Source: Ancistrus triradiatus (taxonomy: Eukaryota; Chordata; Actinopteri; Siluriformes; Loricariidae). Taken from it: a DNA stretch of 64,000 nucleotides. Below the pieces are notes generated by a model. It did no database searches and was not told the origin of the DNA. It was given only the letters and a program-made list of their open reading frames with translations. Positions 25,161 through 36,251 of this stretch are shown piece after piece; positions within the stretch are counted from its first letter, which is position 1; each line of letters begins with the position of its first letter. A program made the position numbers and the translations under genes. Location: assembly GCA_025084515.1 (NCBI GenBank), contig JAJAGP010001351.1, forward strand, positions 1 through 64,000, in the 5' to 3' direction.

Positions 25161-26410
25161 TCTGGAAAAAAAAGTATGGCATTAATTAAAATGATTTCAT
25201 TTCTTTGAGATGCACCTCATGAATACAATGTTCAGCTATTAAACAAAAATTGTATATTGTTAAAAAAAAAAGTTAGCTTAACTTTATTAACTTTATTATT
25301 TGCTTTTTACCTGATCACAGTAATATCATCACTAGCATTGGAAATTTCACCTCAGTGCATATTAATCACAACAACCAAATACAATTTTAAAAAAGATTCT
25401 TAGCGAAGAGAAAATGAGACAATCATCCATGACGTCATATGACATGTTCTTTATAAGAGCAAATTAACATTAGATAAGAGCATAGGAGACAGACATGGGC
25501 ATGACCATATTATAGTAGCACTTAAGCTCTACATGAAGAGGATCAGAACATTCAATTTTCAAACACTTACTACATACTCCACATCAGCCAAGAAGAAAGT
25601 GTAAGCAAGATCCCCAAAACCACAGTCCAGTAAACAGCTACTCAGTTTAGAGTTTCTAGACATTGATTCAAGTCATTGATTAAAAACAGATCAAACCCAC
25701 CTGTTCATCCAGTGTGGGGACGAATCCTTAACATCTTCAAAGCTATACCAGGGGTAAATCCAACTTGTAGCTTTCTTCTAATTCACTCCCACAAATCTTT
25801 TGGCTAATAACTACACATGAATTCATTTGCAGGTAGCATTGATTTCTTGACAACCCTCCATCCTTAATTCACCAATATATCAACAACTTCCCTATTAACT
25901 GCATACTCAGCAAAACCCCATTGAAATTTACTGACCAAAAAGTTTTCCACCACAGATTAACAGCCAAGACAAATCATGTGTTTGACTAACAATTATCCAC
26001 CACTTCCTTGTATACTTCCTTTGTACTAGGAAATAAAGATTATAAAGGTGCCCTCTATTGGACAGGAAGAAAAAAAGCATTTCTCAGAAACCCAAGTGCT
26101 GGTAATTGGTCTGCTTATGCTGGTCTTATGCCAAACAGTTCTCAAGCAATTTCACAGTAGCAGACAAATTTGCAAAGTCAGAATAAAATCATGAGAGTCT
26201 TGCCAGTAGTTTTCTCATCTTGACGTTCAACCATGTTTAATATTATCGTAAGTTGCAAGCCTTAGCTCACGCAAATAGTGATGTGAACATTGTCAGCAAC
26301 CAACAGGTGAGCTCTCGGGAAAATAGTAAAGCAAGTACAGGAACGCCTCTGGCTCATTCCCAAAAGAGAATATTATTAATATAATTAGACATCTATGACT
26401 GAAACATAAT
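25161..26410. other. Intergenic DNA, no gene seen
   Basis: No motif-bearing ORF or familiar repeat in this AT-rich stretch. Confidence 0.45.
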
Positions 26411-26560
26411 AGTAGGGCTGTGCTAAAAAATCAATAATGCAATATATCGCAATATTTATTTTCACAATATACTACATCAATTTTCAGCTCAAAATATCGA
26501 TTTTTTTGAAGGAAGAAAAAAATGGGGTATAAAATACAATCTCGGCTCCTGTAGATGTTG
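26411..26560. repeat. hAT-like MITE end fragment
   Basis: 'gtagggctgtgctaaaaaat' followed by 'gcaatatatcgcaatattta' resembles a very common hAT-type terminus in vertebrates. The other end was not found. Confidence 0.35.
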
Positions 26561-26712
26561 TAGTACAGTGTTTTGACTCAATTTGTCCACTGAATTATCA
26601 ATGTGATGTGATGCACTAAGACAACTCAGATTGTACACACTTGTATTTCAGCTTGAGCATCCAGACCGGACGATATCAAAATACCTAAAAGCCGGTTCGT
26701 CTTTCCAAAAAT

Positions 26713-27452
26713 ACAGTCATTGACAAAAAAATAACGTACATCAGATTGCTGCCTTCGTTTCCAGTGGTGTCATGAACAAGAAACCTAATGGACTGGAACC
26801 GTATCATCTTTAGTGACAGCTCCTTTAATCCTGCCTTTGCTGTGGAGTGACACACTGCCCCAGCTGCTGGTGATGACCTGAGGAGTCATTGCATACAACA
26901 GTCAGTCACCCTTAGTAGTGATACTAGGGACACTAACAGATCAGCGATATGTGCAGGACATCCTGCGGCCATGTGGTACCTCTCAGGTCAGGACTTGGCC
27001 AACTGGCATTTTTCAGCAGGATAATACTCGCCCACACACACAAAATGTTTCCCAGGAATGTCTCTCCCAGATTGCAACACTTCCATGGCCTACCTAGTTG
27101 CCAGATTTAACGCCAATTGAGTATTTATGGGACCAGCAGGAATGCCAACTTCGACAACCTACAAATTGTGCAGGATCTAAAGACCCAGCTACATCTGCTG
27201 TGTGCAAACATATATCACAGGATACCATACGAAACCTGTATGAATCCATGCCAAACCCAATCTCATCTTAGGGTCATCTTAGCCTCCTTTCAATTGTACA
27301 GTTTTCTACAATAAATTTATCTTTTCACCCTAATATTGTAATCACTAACATATATCATCATTACATTCATACTTATAAAGTTTAATTCGATTCCAACATC
27401 TCCTTCTTGTTTTTTAATGAGTGTATCTGCATGTGTTATTTTTGTCAATGAA
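26713..27452 (+). mobile_element. Decayed Tc1-like element, copy 1
   Basis: The termini 'agtcattgacaaaaaaataac' and 'gttatttttgtcaatgaata' are inverted. Inside, reading plus, come 'QWCHEQET', 'FQQDNTRPHTQNVSQECLSQ' (second catalytic Asp) and 'LTPIEYLWDQQECQLRQ' (third acidic residue). The frame is broken by frameshifts and stops. The same family, copy 2, is the host of the retroelements at 33398-39208. Confidence 0.75.
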
Positions 27453-28596
27453 TATATTATTAATCATATATAATGATCATTCAAAACATTGTAAACTAAA
27501 AGCACAAACATACAGAACAATTAATATTTAACTACTGCATTTCATTTTAGAGCAACAAATGCAAAAAGAATAAAAAATACCACATCTTACTGTAGATTAT
27601 TTGGAATGAACATTTTCTTTAAAACATTTATGCATAGCACTGTACTTTTAAAACGTCAAGTATCTTGAACCAGTATTTCTTATATAGACTGCATTTTATT
27701 ATTCAGTTGATCTGCATTACCAGAACACATTATGTCTTTGTCTGCATTACACACGTTAGGTCTGGTTTGACAGCTGTAGTTGTGACACGCAAGTTGTCAT
27801 GTAAGTGGCGTAGAGTCAGCCTGGACCTCAAGCAGTTCTTGTTTAAGTCATTTATGTACTGCTGCCACAGTCAGGAGTATATAAAGCAAAAATTGCAACG
27901 TTCTGTTAGGCCACTAATAATGTATTCTTAAGAGTGATGATGAGGGCCAATTAAAATCTGTCCGTGGGCCACATTTGGCCCTAGGGCTAGACTTTGGACA
28001 CTCCTGACTTAGAGTGTAATCATATAGCAGATTTATGAAAACTCAAAACATTTTATTTTCTGCAGCAGAGTGAAGGAAAATAATCTCAAAGGAATCTAGC
28101 TGCAGTCTTGCAAACAGTGACCAAGATCCCCAGTCTTTGCAAAATCATAGTCTGTGACTAAAACGTCTCACTAAATGTGAGAGGGTGTCAAACTTTAGTC
28201 TTTTAATAATCTTTTCAAAGTCTTCTAGTGTTAAGAATTGACCTTGTCTGACAATAGTATCACTTAATGAGCTCTACATGGAGGATATCAGTCTGACTGT
28301 GATCACTTAAATATGAAGGACTCAAGATTTTAAGGGTTTGTTGTAGAGCATTCAAATACTTAGATCTTTTTTTTTCAGCAAACTCAGTATTAGCAATGGA
28401 CAGCAGATTAACCCCCCATTTGCCTGCCTAATCACCTTTTCTCTAACTTGATTGATTGCTGCCTTTGCCTATAATCCTTTGCTTGGTTGACAGTGTAGTG
28501 CTATGTTTATGTGAGCCCTGGTCATGGAGATGATTTCCATTGCACTGTCAAGTGAGTGCTGTTTAATTTCTTTTCAGATTTCTCTATATAGTGTTC
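27453..28596. other. Intergenic DNA with a small hAT-like scrap
   Basis: 27945-28012 reads 'gggccacatttggccctagggctagactttggacactcc', a phrase common at hAT-type repeat ends. The remainder is unassigned. Confidence 0.4.
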
Positions 28597-29705
28597 TATA
28601 TACAACCCAGAAAAATTGGGACAGTATGTACAAAATGCATATAAAAACACACAGTGTTTCTTACATTTACTTTGACTTTTATTTCATTACAAACAGTATG
28701 AACCCAAGATATTTCATGTTTTGTCTGAGCACAAGTTTAAACCGAATGCCCATGACCTTCAATCCCTCTGACAGCACTGCATCAATAGCCATCATTCATC
28801 AATAGCTGATAGAACCATGTGGGCAAAGGATTACTTTATCAAACCTTTATCAAGCACTACAATACAGAGTTACATTCACAAATGCCACTTAAAACTTTAC
28901 TGTGCAAAAAAAGAAGCCTTATGTCCAGAAGTGGCGTCGACTTCTTTGGGCATCCTGGATGGACCTTCACACAGTGGCAACGTATTGTGGTCAGATAAAT
29001 CAGTATTCCAGGTATGGTAAGAAATACAAATTTGGGAAAAAATGTACACAGTGTGCTCCGGACCAAAGATTAAAAGGACCATGCTGTTATCAGCAACAAG
29101 TCCGAAAGCCAAACTGTCATGGTATGGGGCTGGGACAGTGTCCTTTTAAAAGGTCATTTACACTTCTGTGATGGCAGCATTATTGCAGAAAAATACACTG
29201 AGAATTTAACGCAACGTAAGCTGCCTTCAAGACAACATCTTTTCCAGGGACATCCACAGATTTTTATACCAGATTTTATTTGTTTATATTGAACATCGGT
29301 ATCAGCATCAGTGGCCATTTCAGCAACATGCACATAAGGTTACATCAAGACTAATCACATATAGACACTCAGAGCAATGCCAATGTAGCACATGTTTTTT
29401 GGACTGTGGGAAGAACCTGGAGTGCACCAATGTGGACACAGGGAGACATGCAGATTCCACACAGAAAGAACCCAGGCCACTCCACCCTGGGATTGAAGCC
29501 AGGACCTTCTTTGTGTGAGGTGGCAGTGCTACCGACTGAGCCACCGTGCCACCCTTTGTACCAAATCATGATTACAATCACCTGGTGACATCACTTGTTT
29601 GAAATCACATCATTAATTTGTTTTTTTAATTCATTACCAGCCCTAAATGGACTCTGCCCCAACTTTTTTGGAATGTGTTGCAGGCCTGAAATGCAGGAAT
29701 GATGA
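28597..29705 (+). mobile_element. Tc1-like element split by a SINE-like insert
   Basis: The left end 'tacaacccagaaaaattgggacag' and the right part 'tgccccaacttttttggaatgtgttgcagg' belong to the same family as 245-651. Transposase remnants in order are 'MPMTFNPSDSTAS' (28747), 'KPYVQKWRRLLWASW' (28917), 'WSDKSVFQV' (28995, first catalytic region) and 'GHLHFCDGSIIAEKY' (about 29155). The gene is interrupted near 29280 by the repeat at 29300-29554, and the far right end is missing. Confidence 0.7.
29300..29554 (-). repeat. SINE-like repeat nested in a Tc1 relic
   Basis: The minus strand begins 'gggtggcacggtggctcagt' (box A-like TGGCTCAGTCGG), then GGCTTCAATCC (box B-like) about 45 nt on, then 'tgtgtggaatctgcatgtctccc'. 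The tRNA-like head suggests a SINE. It separates the two parts of the Tc1 relic 28597-29705, so it is the younger insertion. Confidence 0.7.
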
Positions 29706-30394
29706 TTGATGATTAGTATCATTTCCCATTGATCATACAACTGCCAAGCACTCCTTCTCCAACAGAGAGTTTCTTTATTTCCTTTAACCCCCTTAACAGT
29801 ACGGGGACAAAGAGTATTACATCTTTCTGCCCATAAATCTGTGTCAAACCTAGTGCTATATGACTGCCACTGGTCTGGATCTGAACGGCTTTATAAAGGT
29901 CAGGAAGATACTTGTGTAGTTTTTATCACTCTCGTGTTGTCATTGAAGGCACATTTGACACACTTTCATAGACATCAAATTGCCATTTGTTTTCTGAGTG
30001 AGTAGACCAGATTGTATATTTAAATAAAACTCCATTTTCAGTCAGTTTTTTCAAATTCAAATTAAGCTCTCAGTTCATGTTATACAAATGACATTATAAA
30101 GTACTGAATAAAGTACAGGATATTCTGCCCCAATAATTATTATTCCTACTACCCCATGCCAGCACTTTCTGCTTTTTGCCTACAACATCTAAATGTAGCA
30201 TTTTTTAATCAAGCAAAACATTTGCAGCAAGTACTCGCTGCTGTGAAAATCTAAAAATGATAAATATGCAGCATGCTTAAGAATAGAAAATAAGAACATT
30301 TTGTTCTGATACTGGGTCAGAATATGACAGCATTGGTAGTTTTTATTTCACTCTCTAGATTGTAACATTCTTTTCCTTGTCTGCTTGAACTTGG
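29706..30394. other. Intergenic DNA, no gene seen
   Basis: Nothing recognised. Confidence 0.45.
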
Positions 30395-30632
30395 TCAAAG
30401 TCACACACTCACACACACCCCTACACATACACTCACAGACACTTTAGAAACACCAATCAACCTAACACTCAATCTTTGGAATGTGGGAGGAAACCGGAGC
30501 ACCTGGAGTAAACCCACACAGACATGTGGAGGACATGCAAGCTCCACACAGGTGGAGTCCGAGGTCAGGATAGAACCGGGCAGCTGGAGCTGTGAGATGA
30601 CCACGCCAACTGCTGCACCACCGTGCCACCCA
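30395..30632 (-). repeat. SINE-like repeat copy
   Basis: 'caatcaacctaacactcaatctttgg', 'ggaaaccggagcacctggagtaaaccc' and 'caccaccgtgccaccc' give middle and head of the same family as 29300-29554. The left part is a CA-rich run. Confidence 0.7.
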
Positions 30633-31004
30633 CAGTATATCATGAAAATGGTTTAGATCTTTGGATCTGGTTCATGATCTCCTCTGACAGCTCTAAAGAC
30701 CAGGTAGAGAGAGACAAACAGAAAGAAACACAGCAGGTTAAACTGAGATAGGCAAATGACATTCAGGTGTTATCAATAATTATGCCTGTGACTGGTCCTC
30801 ACAGTGCTCCCTCTGTTAACACCCACACTAGAGCACAGCACCGCCTGCCACTGACTAAAAGCTCAGCTAACATATTTGTAACATTTGAAAAGATTGCTAC
30901 TTGTGATTCACAGTTCCCAGGAAGAGGAGAAAGGTAGTATGGTGGGATATCTGGCCTAATCTTTGGTTAACACGTGTAATAATGCCAAACAAAAATGAAT
31001 TATA
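30633..31004. other. Intergenic DNA, no gene seen
   Basis: Nothing recognised. Confidence 0.4.
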
Positions 31005-31770
31005 GTAATACCTCGGTTCTTGTCGTTCCAGAAAACTTGTCCAAAACCCAAACACAACGTTTCCCATAAGGAGTAATGTAAATTGAATGAATCCGTTCCA
31101 GACCCCAGGAAATCCACACTGTATAAAGCATTATATGCATTAATGGAGTTGTACTGTACAGGTGCTCCCTGATTTACTAGTGGTATATGTTGTGACAAAT
31201 CTGTCATAAGTTAAATGTGATCTATACTGTATCATAGTCGACCCTATGGTAAGTAAGTTAATGTTTTAAACACTTACATTAACATACAGTTGGCCAACAT
31301 CATTAACACAATTGTTATTTTATAATAAAACCATAATTTAGTGAGTAATGGATTGAAAGTGAAAAGTAAAAGCAAAGCACTCACTCCATTGGTGAACTCA
31401 GGGCGCTAGCATAGCTGCTTAGCTAACTGCGGCCTGTGTTTCCTTTCAATTTCCTTTCGGTTGGCTCTTATAACTAATCTTATTAGGACCCATGGAGACT
31501 TAGTGCACTGAGAATACCGTAGTGTAGATTTAAAAATAAAGAAAAACACAATAAAAATAGCTGAGGTCTTCACTGAGAAAGGGCTATTGTGAAACTGAAT
31601 TACTATTTACTGAATCACTGAGTACTGAATCGTGAATCACGTTTCGGCTGAAACGAGTCTCATGGCTCAACTCGAGAACCGAGAACCGAGACTAATTTTT
31701 ATAGTCAAAATGCATCAAGAACCAAATTCAACAAGGTCCGTGGTGGTCGAGAGTCGAGGTACCCATGTAT
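31005..31770 (+). mobile_element. Tigger/pogo-like MITE, long copy
   Basis: Starts 'gtaatacctcggttcttgtcg' and ends 'gagtcgaggtacccatgta'. The interior has 'ggaaatccacactgtataaa', 'gtacaggtgctccctgattta', 'gagtaatggattgaaagtgaaaag' and 'atcgtgaatcacgtttcggctg', all shared with copies at 44333-44892 and 49885-50600. At 766 bp it is the longest version, and no transposase was seen. Confidence 0.75.
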
Positions 31771-33229
31771 ATAAATTGGATTTTCAATTGTTTTTCATTA
31801 AGAAAATGTATGGTTAGAGAGTTCTCTGGTGATATGTGCCAGCACCCTCGTGACTTTGACCAGAAAAAAGCTAGTTAAAATACTGTATGTGAAAAAATGT
31901 AGGATTAGTGTTAGGGTGAGAACTGACATATTCTTCGGGTTGTATTCCATGCTGTGCCATTAGCATCAGTAAAATGTGCATAACTACAAGAGAAATTGTG
32001 TCTTATGTTAGTAAACTATGTACTAATTAGGCTACAACCAGGCTGGTGGTCTTACCATTGCATGTACTACTATTGTGTCATGTTTTTTTTTCACATTTTA
32101 GCTTTTTCCTGGTTAGGGTCATGAAGCATATCCTGGAATTCACAGGACGCAGCCCAGTCCATTGTTGACTGTGTATATACTGTTCAGATAATGTGCACAA
32201 ATTTTGTTAGCAAACCCAAACCATGAATGCTCATGCAATATTTTACATTTTACAAATATGCATATATTCATGCATGTATATAGGTGCAAGTGAGATCCCT
32301 GGCCATATTGCTGGTCTGGACTCTGTCTGTGAGGATTTTGGATGTTCTCCCTGTTTCCTCCCACATAACAAAGACATGCATTTGGTAAGTTCTCTTCTTT
32401 AAATTGTCACAGTGTTTGTGTGTGTATGTGGCATTCAACTGAATGGTATTCAGTCTAGGACTGGTTCCTGCCTTGCATTCTGTGGTACCAGTTAGGCTCT
32501 ATCTATCTGTGACCCTGAACTGGATCAAGTTGGTATGAAAATGAATACATGAACTAAAACTTTACTGCGAAAAATTAATACCATGGTCATGCAAAAACTA
32601 CTTTTGTCCAGCAGGTGTGCACACCTTTAATGACCTAGTTGAAAATTGACATGTCTGATTAAATGTTAGCTTGAGAAGCGAGTTATCCTTAATTTATATT
32701 ATGACTACAATCTTGACCACCAGATGTGAAAATGACAAGGGTTTAACATCTGTTCAACTGGAGAAGAATTGTGAGAAACTAAAAGACAGTGGAGTTGTAC
32801 TGGAGAACCAACAGAGGAAGAACAATGGGGATTTAACTGAAGAAAAATCAATACAAGAGGAAAAGAATAAAAATGACCAACTGTAAACAACTGAAAACAC
32901 ACAAAAATACGCCAAAAGAAAACATGAATCAGGACTTGGCAAAATAGCATGCTACATCCTTAAATGTCATTCCTAAATGGTGATTATGGCACTGATAGGC
33001 CATGTTGTTCATCAGTTAATAGTGTATTTTAAGTTCTTAATGATTTTTTTAACTGTAATGTCACAGATTAATAACAATTTTGGAGTTAAAAAGTTAATAT
33101 TTATTACAATGACAACAATTATTTATAGCAATCCATAGGAAATTATAAGCAACAAAAGCAAAGATGAACACACAAACAGCATTTGTACATAAACTGACAA
33201 TATCATGATGATAAATATGGACATTGTGC
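31771..33229. other. Intergenic DNA with SINE-like traces
   Basis: 32100-32200 and 32320-32540 contain 'cctggttagggtcatgaagc' and 'cttcctcccacataacaaagacatgc', faint copies of the SINE-like family. No gene seen. The ORF at 32671-32886 is lysine- and glutamate-rich but otherwise featureless. Confidence 0.4.
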
Positions 33230-33397
33230 CATATGTATATGTCTCTGCCCAGACCATTTCCAGGTGCTTAGCAGAAGGAAATTTGTTGTCACGGCGCACA
33301 TTCTGCGTTCTGCCATTGACAGCCAGCCACCATCACCTTCGTTTACAGTGGTGTCATGAACGAGAACCCTGGACTGCTAATGAGCTGGTACCATATC

Positions 33398-34552
33398 TGT
33401 TAGGGCCCGGCGGCCACATCTCGGAACGGGTGGCCAGCAGGGGCGCGCCTCACGACCCGAGACCGGCATCACGGTCTCGTCTCGCACACTGCGTTCGCGC
33501 GGGACGCGCCCAGACGTTATTAATAACACCTGAATCCCTGCCTATATTAATCGGCCCTAAGCGGCCCTCGCCGTCGCACCCTCATAGATCATCACGTTGT
33601 TCGCGACTCCGGTGACCGCTTTCACACACCATGCACTTCGGCACTGTTACGGTTTCCTTCCCGCTTCCCCCTCGGGTTATCGCTACTGACCTGTTATCGC
33701 CGGTTGGACCGCGTTTCGTCCAGGGCCCGAAGGTAACTCGCTCTTTGCAGAGAGCAAGTGGGGTAAAGCTGCAAGGCTTGAGGTACGGTAGGGCTTTAGT
33801 TGGTCAGCGTAGGCTTAGCTCCGCGGTCCTTCGTGCTCCCGCTAGCCATAGCTCGTCCCGGCTTCAGGCACCGTTCCTCGCCCCCTCTCCGCGACGGTAC
33901 GTCCTGCGGATATTGTTGTGGGTTCCCGTTCGCTATCCCTCTCCTGAAGGGATTTCCCCCACTCATTGGGACATTAAAGTTCCGTTCCCCGCATCGCCTT
34001 TCTGTTATTTTGCGGCGCGGCCGTTCGCTAGCCCTCCATTGTCTGCACCTCGCTCGCCGGCGCATGCGTGTCACTCTCCCCCGCTTGCTCCGGCATCCTC
34101 CCTCCTCTCTCGGCTGCCGGCTGCACGCACGCTGAGCTCAGCGTCAGGCAGAGCACTCCGTTCTCAGCGCTGTAGCCTTTTCGGGCTGGAAATATCCAGC
34201 CTCACGGGGTTTTTCCCGTGCATTTGCTTTCTTTGTTTCTTTGCGCTCCTACTCCGTTAAACACTTGTACTTTATCTTGAGTCCGCTGTGGGCGGCCCTT
34301 GCTTTTGACGTTTCTTAACCCGTTTGCCCCCTGGCGCCTGTTGTCTGGCTGGGTGGCAAACTTGTTAAATTCCCGTCCCGGACGCAAGAGCTCCAGTGAT
34401 CGAATCCCTGCTTCAGCAGGCTGGCAGGTTCCCTCAGGTTGTTTTCCCAGGCCTGTCCCTGAGTTATATTACTTGTTTAACTTCCCAAGGGAGTTTCCTG
34501 CGCCTGTGTCCTCTCTCTCTCTTTTCCCAGGGTCCGATACCGAACCCTGACA
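33398..34552 (+). repeat. 5' LTR of gypsy element
   Basis: 1155 bp, TGTTAGGG...CCCTGACA, with imperfect inverted ends. The boundary at 34552 is inferred from the matching CCTGACA at the element's far end, and from the gag start 17 nt later. The long open frames inside (for example 33631-34260) are a consequence of GC-richness. Confidence 0.8.
33543..33550 (+). promoter_or_regulatory. TATA box of gypsy LTR
   Basis: TATATTAA, with a predicted start 30 nt on at about G33573. The first nucleotides of the predicted transcript include GCACCCT (33576-33582). Confidence 0.6.
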
Positions 34553-34563
34553 GTAGGGTGCAA
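34553..34563 (+). other. Putative self-primer binding site
   Basis: Directly after the LTR the sequence GTAGGGTGCAA contains AGGGTGC (34555-34561). It is exactly complementary to GCACCCT at the predicted 5' end of the RNA (33576-33582). Tf1/sushi elements prime reverse transcription with their own 5' end instead of a tRNA. Seven contiguous pairs is suggestive, not proof. Confidence 0.5.
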
Positions 34564-34569
34564 CCAGCC

Positions 34570-35505
34570 ATGGACGCAGCAGGTTCTCCTGAAACCCCCA
34601 AACCCTCCCAGTCCCTCACTGAGGTACTGCAGATCCAGGGGGCTGCCATCGGGCGTCATGAGCAATTGTTGGTCGAGATAACCGAACAAATGCAGACTCT
34701 GGGTGGAGCCATTCGGCAGTTGATCCCTGACCAACCTGCTTCACCTCTTGCGGTCCCTGACCACAACCCCCACCCCTCCCCCCCTCCTCAAACAGACTCC
34801 CAAGTGGCGACCCCGGAACGGTTCGATGGGGAGTCTGAGCATTGCAGGGGATTTCTACTGCAGTGCTCGCTGGTGTTTGAGCAGCAGCCGTTGAAATTCC
34901 CCACTGATCGCTCTTGTGTGGCATACATGGTCTCGCTCCTCACCGGCAGGGCCTTGGCTTGGGCCACAGCCCTGTGGGAGGCCAAGGCTTCCGCCTGCAC
35001 CACTGAGGAGCTGTTTGCAGACGCTCTTAGGCGCACGTTTTACCACCCCAGAGGGGGACATCGCCCTCCCCCTCGCTTGCTTGAGCTCTCCCAGGGCAAC
35101 AGGCCTGCGTCTGATTACGTCATCGACTTCCGCACCGTGGCCGCGGAGAGTCGTTGGAGTGAGGAGGCCCTTATGGCTGTCTTCGAGAAGGGACTTAGCG
35201 AGCAACTTAACGACGACATTTCCACCCTTGACCCTCCCGCTTTGCTGGCTGACTTCTATGACCTGGCCATTCTGCTTGACACTCGCAGGCAGCAGAGAGC
35301 CAGGGAAAGGGCGTCCGATCGCCACTCAGGCCCCGCTCGATGGTCGAGCGGTAGGCCCCCCAGGTCTTTTTCGCCTAACCGCGACCTCCCTGCACCCATG
35401 GAGCTCGGGGGGGTCAGGGCCACGCCTTGTGATGACCGAACCCCCAAATTCTCACGTAAGTCGGGAAACGCGGGGGCCGGGTCCGTCGGGGGAGGTCGGA
35501 TCTAG
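34570..35505 (+). CDS. gag: Retrotransposon Gag (sushi-like), no zinc knuckle
   Basis: 311 codons from ATG at 34570, 17 nt after the LTR, to TAG at 35503-35505. The frame is open further upstream but that lies in the LTR. The N-terminus is followed by a proline-rich segment (about residues 55-75). The Gag core starts at 'PERFDGESEHCRGFLLQC' and continues through 'GRALAWATALWE' and 'YVIDFRTVAAESRW', ending in 'LADFYDLAILLDTR'. The tail is arginine-rich with 'PAPMELGG'. Relatives usually have a CCHC zinc knuckle after that motif; no CX2CX4HX4C is visible here, so a small deletion has probably removed it. Gag would form the particle that packages the RNA. Confidence 0.88.
   Translation: MDAAGSPETPKPSQSLTEVLQIQGAAIGRHEQLLVEITEQMQTLGGAIRQLIPDQPASPLAVPDHNPHPSPPPQTDSQVATPERFDGESEHCRGFLLQCSLVFEQQPLKFPTDRSCVAYMVSLLTGRALAWATALWEAKASACTTEELFADALRRTFYHPRGGHRPPPRLLELSQGNRPASDYVIDFRTVAAESRWSEEALMAVFEKGLSEQLNDDISTLDPPALLADFYDLAILLDTRRQQRARERASDRHSGPARWSSGRPPRSFSPNRDLPAPMELGGVRATPCDDRTPKFSRKSGNAGAGSVGGGRI
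35463..35469 (+). promoter_or_regulatory. -1 ribosomal frameshift heptamer GGGAAAC
   Basis: The phase is correct for X XXY YYZ slippage: gag codons read tcG GGA AAC. After a -1 slip, reading continues from C35469 without a stop through the protease. The same heptamer is used by PEG10 and sushi-type elements. Downstream GC-rich sequence can pair, for example GCGGGGG (35470-35476) with CCCCCGC (35521-35527), or GGGGAG with CTCCCC. Confidence 0.75.
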
Positions 35506-35942
35506 GCGTTAACTCCCCTTCCCCCGCGGGGCTGTCCCTTTCCGCTCTCGTCAGCCAGGGAGGGGGCCACAGGACCCGCCTTCGAGTTTGCATCGACTCG
35601 GGGGCAGAAGAGAGTTTCATCGACACGGCCCTGGCTCATCGACTGGGCCTGCGCCTTGACCCCCTTACTCGCCCCTTACAGTTTAGGGCAGTGGATGGCC
35701 GGGCCCTCGGTTGTGATCCGATTTCCCACTGCACGCAACCAGTGGACTTGCGGTTGGGTTCCCATAGCGAGAAAGTATCCCTTTTTGTCACGCAAGCCCC
35801 CCACTTGGGGATCGTGTTGGGGATCCCCTGGCTGCGGGCGCATAACCCGCGGATCGACTGGCAGACCCAGTCGATCTTTACCTGGGCCCCCCGCTGTCGG
35901 GAATCCTGTCTTGTTCCTCCAGCACCTCTTCCGTCCTCCTGA
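35469..35942 (+). CDS. Retropepsin-like protease, start of Pol (truncated)
   Basis: Open in the -1 frame relative to gag from 35469 to TGA at 35940-35942, so it would be made as a Gag-Pol fusion. The aspartic protease active site reads 'RVCIDSGAEESFID' (35583-35624), followed by 'LGIVLGIPWLRAHNPRIDW', the flap/core end typical of gypsy proteases. The frame stops exactly at the deletion junction, where the stop codon is built from the remnant 3' LTR (CCTGACA). Reverse transcriptase, RNase H and integrase are absent. Confidence 0.85.
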   Translation, partial: RGGRVRRGRSDLGVNSPSPAGLSLSALVSQGGGHRTRLRVCIDSGAEESFIDTALAHRLGLRLDPLTRPLQFRAVDGRALGCDPISHCTQPVDLRLGSHSEKVSLFVTQAPHLGIVLGIPWLRAHNPRIDWQTQSIFTWAPRCRESCLVPPAPLPSS

Positions 35943-36251
35943 CAATATCGGTCTTGGATGAATCCAGGTTCTGTTTGGGACATGACAAGGGTCGGGTTTG
36001 AGGACACGATCTACAGGCCCAGTTGCAACTTCTATAGGCAAATGTGCCACAGGATAACATAATGGAACCTGTATCCCTCCAATACCCAACCATTTCTCAT
36101 CTTGTATCCAGGTTAGAGGTGGCCTAACAGGGTAACTATAGCCTCCTTTGAATTGTGTACAGTTTCCCAATAACCTTATCCTTCCAATATAAGATTGTAG
36201 TCAATTACATAATATCACCATTACATTCTCACAAAAGTTTTAGTTAATTCC

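Larger units (their letters stand above)
33398..35944 (+). mobile_element. Sushi/Tf1-like Ty3-gypsy element, 3' half deleted
   Basis: Begins TGTTAGGG and ends CCTGACA, flanked on both sides by ATATC (33393-33397 and 35945-35949), a 5-bp target duplication. Order: 5' LTR, primer-binding region, gag, -1 frameshift site, protease. Reverse transcriptase, RNase H, integrase and all but about 7 bp of the 3' LTR are missing. The GC-rich composition stands out sharply from the AT-rich surroundings. Gag and protease are free of stops, so the insertion is probably young. Confidence 0.88.

Noticed and set aside
33631..34260. 209-codon open frame in GC-rich DNA
   Set aside because: It lies inside the LTR, has low-complexity Pro/Ser/Arg content, overlaps other equally long frames on both strands, and shows no domain.
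34855..35325. 156-codon minus-strand frame
   Set aside because: It is a shadow of the Gag gene on the plus strand.
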